Part shown: piece by piece, positions 32,337-34,150 of the stretch | Position numbering within the stretch: position 1 is the first letter of the stretch | How the letters are laid out: the number at the start of each line of letters is the position of its first letter | NCBI RefSeq assembly: GCF_024464595.1 | Contig: NZ_JANHAW010000006.1 | Span: forward strand, 1-34,150 | Length of the DNA: 34,150 bases | Source: Halobellus litoreus | Lineage (GTDB): Archaea; Halobacteriota; Halobacteria; Halobacteriales; Haloferacaceae | Reading direction: 5' to 3' | Position numbers and translations under genes: made by a program | Notes under the pieces: model-generated | Seen by the model: the letters and a program-made list of their open reading frames with translations, nothing else | Databases searched by the model: none | Told to the model about the DNA's origin: nothing

Positions 32337-32354
32337 CGTATAACGGTTACCGTT
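32337..32354 (-). promoter_or_regulatory. TATA box with adjacent AACGGT-T-ACCGTT palindrome
   Basis: AACGGT (32342-32347) and ACCGTT (32349-32354) are an inverted repeat with one central base. On the minus strand it is directly joined to TTATACG (32337-32343), about 26 bp before the ATG at 32314. A regulator bound here would meet the BRE/TATA region. Confidence 0.45.
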
Positions 32355-32493
32355 TTCTCGAACGCACGAGCCGAGGTGCGAGCTACTCCGAGAGCGCGGT
32401 GCCACTGGTGCGGGGGCGGCGGTTGACCGTGGTGGAGCCCGTCAACACGACCAGAGAACAAAACGACCCCGGGTCCGTAGTACGCCTCGACGG

Positions 32494-33294
32494 ATGACCA
32501 TCGACGAAACGACCATCCGAAACCTGTGTACTGATGCCGTGTTCGAGCGAGGGCAGAGGTACCGCAAGGAGGGACGCATCCAGCGCCTCGAACGGTTCGA
32601 CGACGTCGTCACCGCCGTCGTGCAGGGATCGTCTCGATACGACGTGACCGTCGAACGGGACGGGAAGGCTATCGACGCCCGGTGTACGTGTCCCTACGAC
32701 GGCGCAGGCGAGTGCAAACACGTTGTCGCGGTGTTGCTGGACGTCGCCGTCGACCCGCCCCGAGACGAGAGCGAGCGTGTCGGGTCAACACTCGAAGACG
32801 TCTCGGCCGACGACCTCCGGGCATTCGTACGCGACGTGCTCGCGGACCGAACGGAGCTCCGTGATCAGTTTCTCGCGCGCTTCGGCGACACCGGCAGACC
32901 TGTCGAAGCGTATCGCACCGAAATCGAGGACCGGTTCGACCGGCACACCCAACACTATCCGGTCGTCACCGACGCCATCGACTTCTCGCATTTCTTCGAG
33001 TTGGCCGAGCAGTACCGCGAACGCGGGCGCTACTCGGACGCCGCGGCCGTCTATCGCGCGCTGTTCGAGGAGATCGACGACAACGAGATTCGGATCGACG
33101 CCGCGTACGATCACTACGCCAAAGCTTTGCAGTCTGCGCTCGACGGGTACGTCGAGTGCGTGCTCGCGGCCGATCCTGACCAAGACGAGTTCGAAAAGTA
33201 CGTCGGGGCGCTAGCGGACCAAGCGGCGTCGGAGCATACAGCGAACACCGAGCAGTTCTACCAAGCGATCGACGACCTCGAAGAGCAACGGTGA
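32494..33294 (+). CDS. SWIM zinc-finger protein
   Basis: The 266-residue protein has a SWIM domain, C64-x-C66-x7-C74-x-H76 (ARCTCPYDGAGECKHVVAVLL), after an N-terminal part (FERGQRYRKEGRIQRLERFDDVVTAVVQGSSRYDVTVE) that is standard for this family. The remainder is acidic and helical with a TPR-like EQYRERGRYSDAAAVYRALFEEI. SWIM domains bind nucleic acid or protein partners; in archaea the partners are mostly unknown. No SNF2 helicase gene is nearby. It is followed by a hairpin. Confidence 0.85.
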   Translation: MTIDETTIRNLCTDAVFERGQRYRKEGRIQRLERFDDVVTAVVQGSSRYDVTVERDGKAIDARCTCPYDGAGECKHVVAVLLDVAVDPPRDESERVGSTLEDVSADDLRAFVRDVLADRTELRDQFLARFGDTGRPVEAYRTEIEDRFDRHTQHYPVVTDAIDFSHFFELAEQYRERGRYSDAAAVYRALFEEIDDNEIRIDAAYDHYAKALQSALDGYVECVLAADPDQDEFEKYVGALADQAASEHTANTEQFYQAIDDLEEQR

Positions 33295-33301
33295 CGGTCG
33301 A

Positions 33302-33318
33302 GTCCCCCGCTCGGGGAC
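33302..33318 (+). terminator. hairpin after SWIM gene
   Basis: GTCCCC (33302-33307) and GGGGAC (33313-33318) form a 6-bp stem with a 5-nt loop, 7 nt after the stop. No T-run follows. Confidence 0.35.
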
Positions 33319-33651
33319 GAATCCGGTCACTCTGTATCGAACGATCCCTGGGCAGGGAGCCAACCCTCAGCACGTGTACATCCCGGGGCACGTTTCCATC
33401 CTCACAGGGCGGGTGCGCTCTACTGGGGACGTCGACGTCCTCACCGAACAGAGCGACGAGGAGACTGCCTACTCGCAGAGACGCCGGAAAAGAAGGGCGA
33501 CCGGCACTGCCGCTCACCTCGGTGTACGAGTTGCTCGACAGCGGAGATTCTCGAACCGAGTGACGAGTCTGACGACGGTTCGAGAGAGACGAACCCCTCT
33601 CAGGAGATTCATCTCAGCGATCACACATCGTCTCTCGAACTGAGAGGCGTT

Positions 33652-33674
33652 GCCGAGACGGAGTCGTCTTCGGC
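33652..33674 (-). terminator. hairpin after tRNA-Cys
   Basis: GCCG-AGACG (33652-33660) pairs with CGTCT (33665-33669) and CGGC (33671-33674), with one bulged base. It lies 9 nt beyond the tRNA 3' end on the minus strand and could end or process the rRNA operon transcript. No T-run follows. Confidence 0.35.
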
Positions 33675-33682
33675 TTCAGTAG

Positions 33683-33758
33683 AGCCAAGGGCCGGATTTG
33701 AACCGGCGATGGGCGGCTCTGCAGGCCGCTGCGTTAGGCCGGACTCTGCCACCTTGGC
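33683..33758 (-). tRNA. tRNA-Cys (GCA anticodon)
   Basis: The minus strand folds as a cloverleaf: acceptor stem GCCAAGG/CCTTGGC, anticodon stem GCGGC/GCCGC with loop CTGCAGA (anticodon GCA), and T-arm GCCGG-TTCAAAT-CCGGC. The discriminator base is U, as expected for cysteine tRNAs. CCA is not encoded. It lies 123 bp after the 5S rRNA, the usual haloarchaeal rRNA-operon position. Confidence 0.95.
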
Positions 33759-33881
33759 GCATCTCTCACTATTGCGTTTCAGCGTTTAAGCCTAGCGGTA
33801 CGGTGTGGTGACGTCCTGGTTCGAAATGAAGCGCGCCCACGAGACGCGGTGTCTCGCGGGCGCGAGTGTGTGGTATGAGTG

Positions 33882-34003
33882 GGAGGCGGCGAGCCAGTGT
33901 TCCCAGAGGATCGCTCACTCCAGTACTTGCTGACACGCTGGCAGGCTTAACTTCCGTGTTCGGGATGGGTACGGGTGGAACCCTGCCGCTCTGGCCGCCT
34001 TAA
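33882..34003 (-). rRNA. 5S ribosomal RNA
   Basis: The minus strand shows archaeal 5S sequence: TTAAGGCGGCC at the 5' end, the conserved CCCGTACCCATCCCGAACAC and GGAAGTTAAGCC, then GTACTGGAGTG and a 3' end CGCCGCC pairing with the 5' GGCGGC. Length is about 122 nt. Ends are inferred from pairing. The 23S gene should lie past the right edge. Confidence 0.93.
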
Positions 34004-34005
34004 CG

Positions 34006-34065
34006 CCGACTGGGGGACTCGAACCCCCACTCTCCGTCTTTCGACGTGAGAGTGACCGTCGTCGG
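34006..34065 (-). ncRNA. tRNA-like leader element before 5S rRNA
   Basis: On the minus strand CCGAC (34065-34061) pairs with GTCGG (34010-34006), closing two arms. One is a long hairpin ACTCTC/GAGAGT plus CGTC-GAAA-GACG. The other is a T-arm mimic, GGGGG-TTCGAGT-CCCCC (34028-34012). There is no D-arm. The 5S RNA starts 2-3 nt later. In Haloferax volcanii tRNase Z has been shown in vitro to cut 5S precursor at a tRNA-like leader, and this element fits that role. Confidence 0.75.
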
Positions 34066-34150
34066 TTCCGGCTTCCGTGACGTACGGTAACCATTGAAAC
34101 GCGCGCAATCCAGTTTCCGCCTGAACCCGTCCATCGAGTGGACTGTAGTG
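34066..34150 (-). other. 23S-5S spacer, left part
   Basis: This is the transcribed spacer of the rRNA operon between 23S and 5S. I could not recognise 23S sequence with certainty before the window ends. Confidence 0.4.

Larger units (their letters stand above)
33295..33682. other. intergenic region, no gene recognised
   Basis: This contains hairpins near both ends. Frames on the plus strand are open but switch between readings, with fragments such as VYIPGHVSILTGRV in one and a Cys-rich CRSPRCTSC in another, which may be decayed coding DNA or chance. One frame runs into the antisense of tRNA-Cys, a known cause of false proteins. Confidence 0.35.

Noticed and set aside
33374-33643. 89-codon frame before tRNA-Cys
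   Set aside because: Very basic product, no promoter, and neighbouring frames show similarly weak signals; an adjacent frame continues across antisense tRNA.
34066-34150. 3' end of 23S rRNA
   Set aside because: Expected nearby but no conserved 23S segment could be recognised with confidence in the last 85 bp.

Overview
The window looks like a piece of a haloarchaeal (class Halobacteria) chromosome. Predicted proteins are strongly acidic, GC is high over most of the window, and extracytoplasmic binding proteins carry twin-arginine (Tat) lipoprotein signals. Many genes have a TATA-like box about 25-28 bp before the start codon, as expected for leaderless mRNAs. The right edge carries the end of an rRNA operon in the usual haloarchaeal order, 5S rRNA then tRNA-Cys, on the minus strand. 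No species can be named from the sequence alone.

Layout. 1-6.1 kb: a lower-GC stretch with a cupin protein, a DUF4386 membrane protein overlapping a zinc-less medium-chain dehydrogenase, a HemG-like flavodoxin, a YdeI/OmpD-associated protein and a tyrosine recombinase; this reads as accessory or integrated DNA. 6.2-12.3 kb: SAM methyltransferase, ABC exporter and a 963-residue receiver/multi-PAS histidine kinase, plus a 33-residue leaderless membrane miniprotein. 12.3-15.9 kb (minus strand): a polytopic membrane protein, a 70-residue protein, a membrane-anchored zinc protein and an archaeal phosphoglycolate phosphatase. 16.3-20.1 kb: phnDCEE, a phosphonate-type ABC importer. 20.1-21.2 kb: a long AT-rich gap with inverted repeats and a possible gene remnant. 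21.2-26.5 kb: a five-gene cluster in the order binding protein, permease, permease, ATPase, glycerophosphodiesterase, the same order as bacterial ugpBAECQ. The binding-protein gene has a +1 frameshift in a run of five G. 26.5-33.3 kb: a MgtC/DUF4010 membrane protein, several small zinc-binding or hypothetical proteins, a zinc alcohol dehydrogenase, a VOC-fold protein and a SWIM zinc-finger protein. 33.7-34.0 kb: tRNA-Cys and 5S rRNA, preceded by a tRNA-like leader element.

The main functional theme is import of phosphorus-containing organic compounds. The phn and ugp clusters lie side by side on the same strand, both binding proteins have Tat lipoprotein signals with Gly-Gly-Asp-Ser linkers, and both promoters carry the octamer ACCAAAGA at a similar place. 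The ugp frameshift would remove the C-terminal third of its binding protein unless it is a sequencing error or is corrected. Several other promoters have perfect or near-perfect palindromes beside the TATA box, the clearest being an 18-bp palindrome before the VOC gene. No CRISPR array, complete insertion sequence or replication origin was seen.
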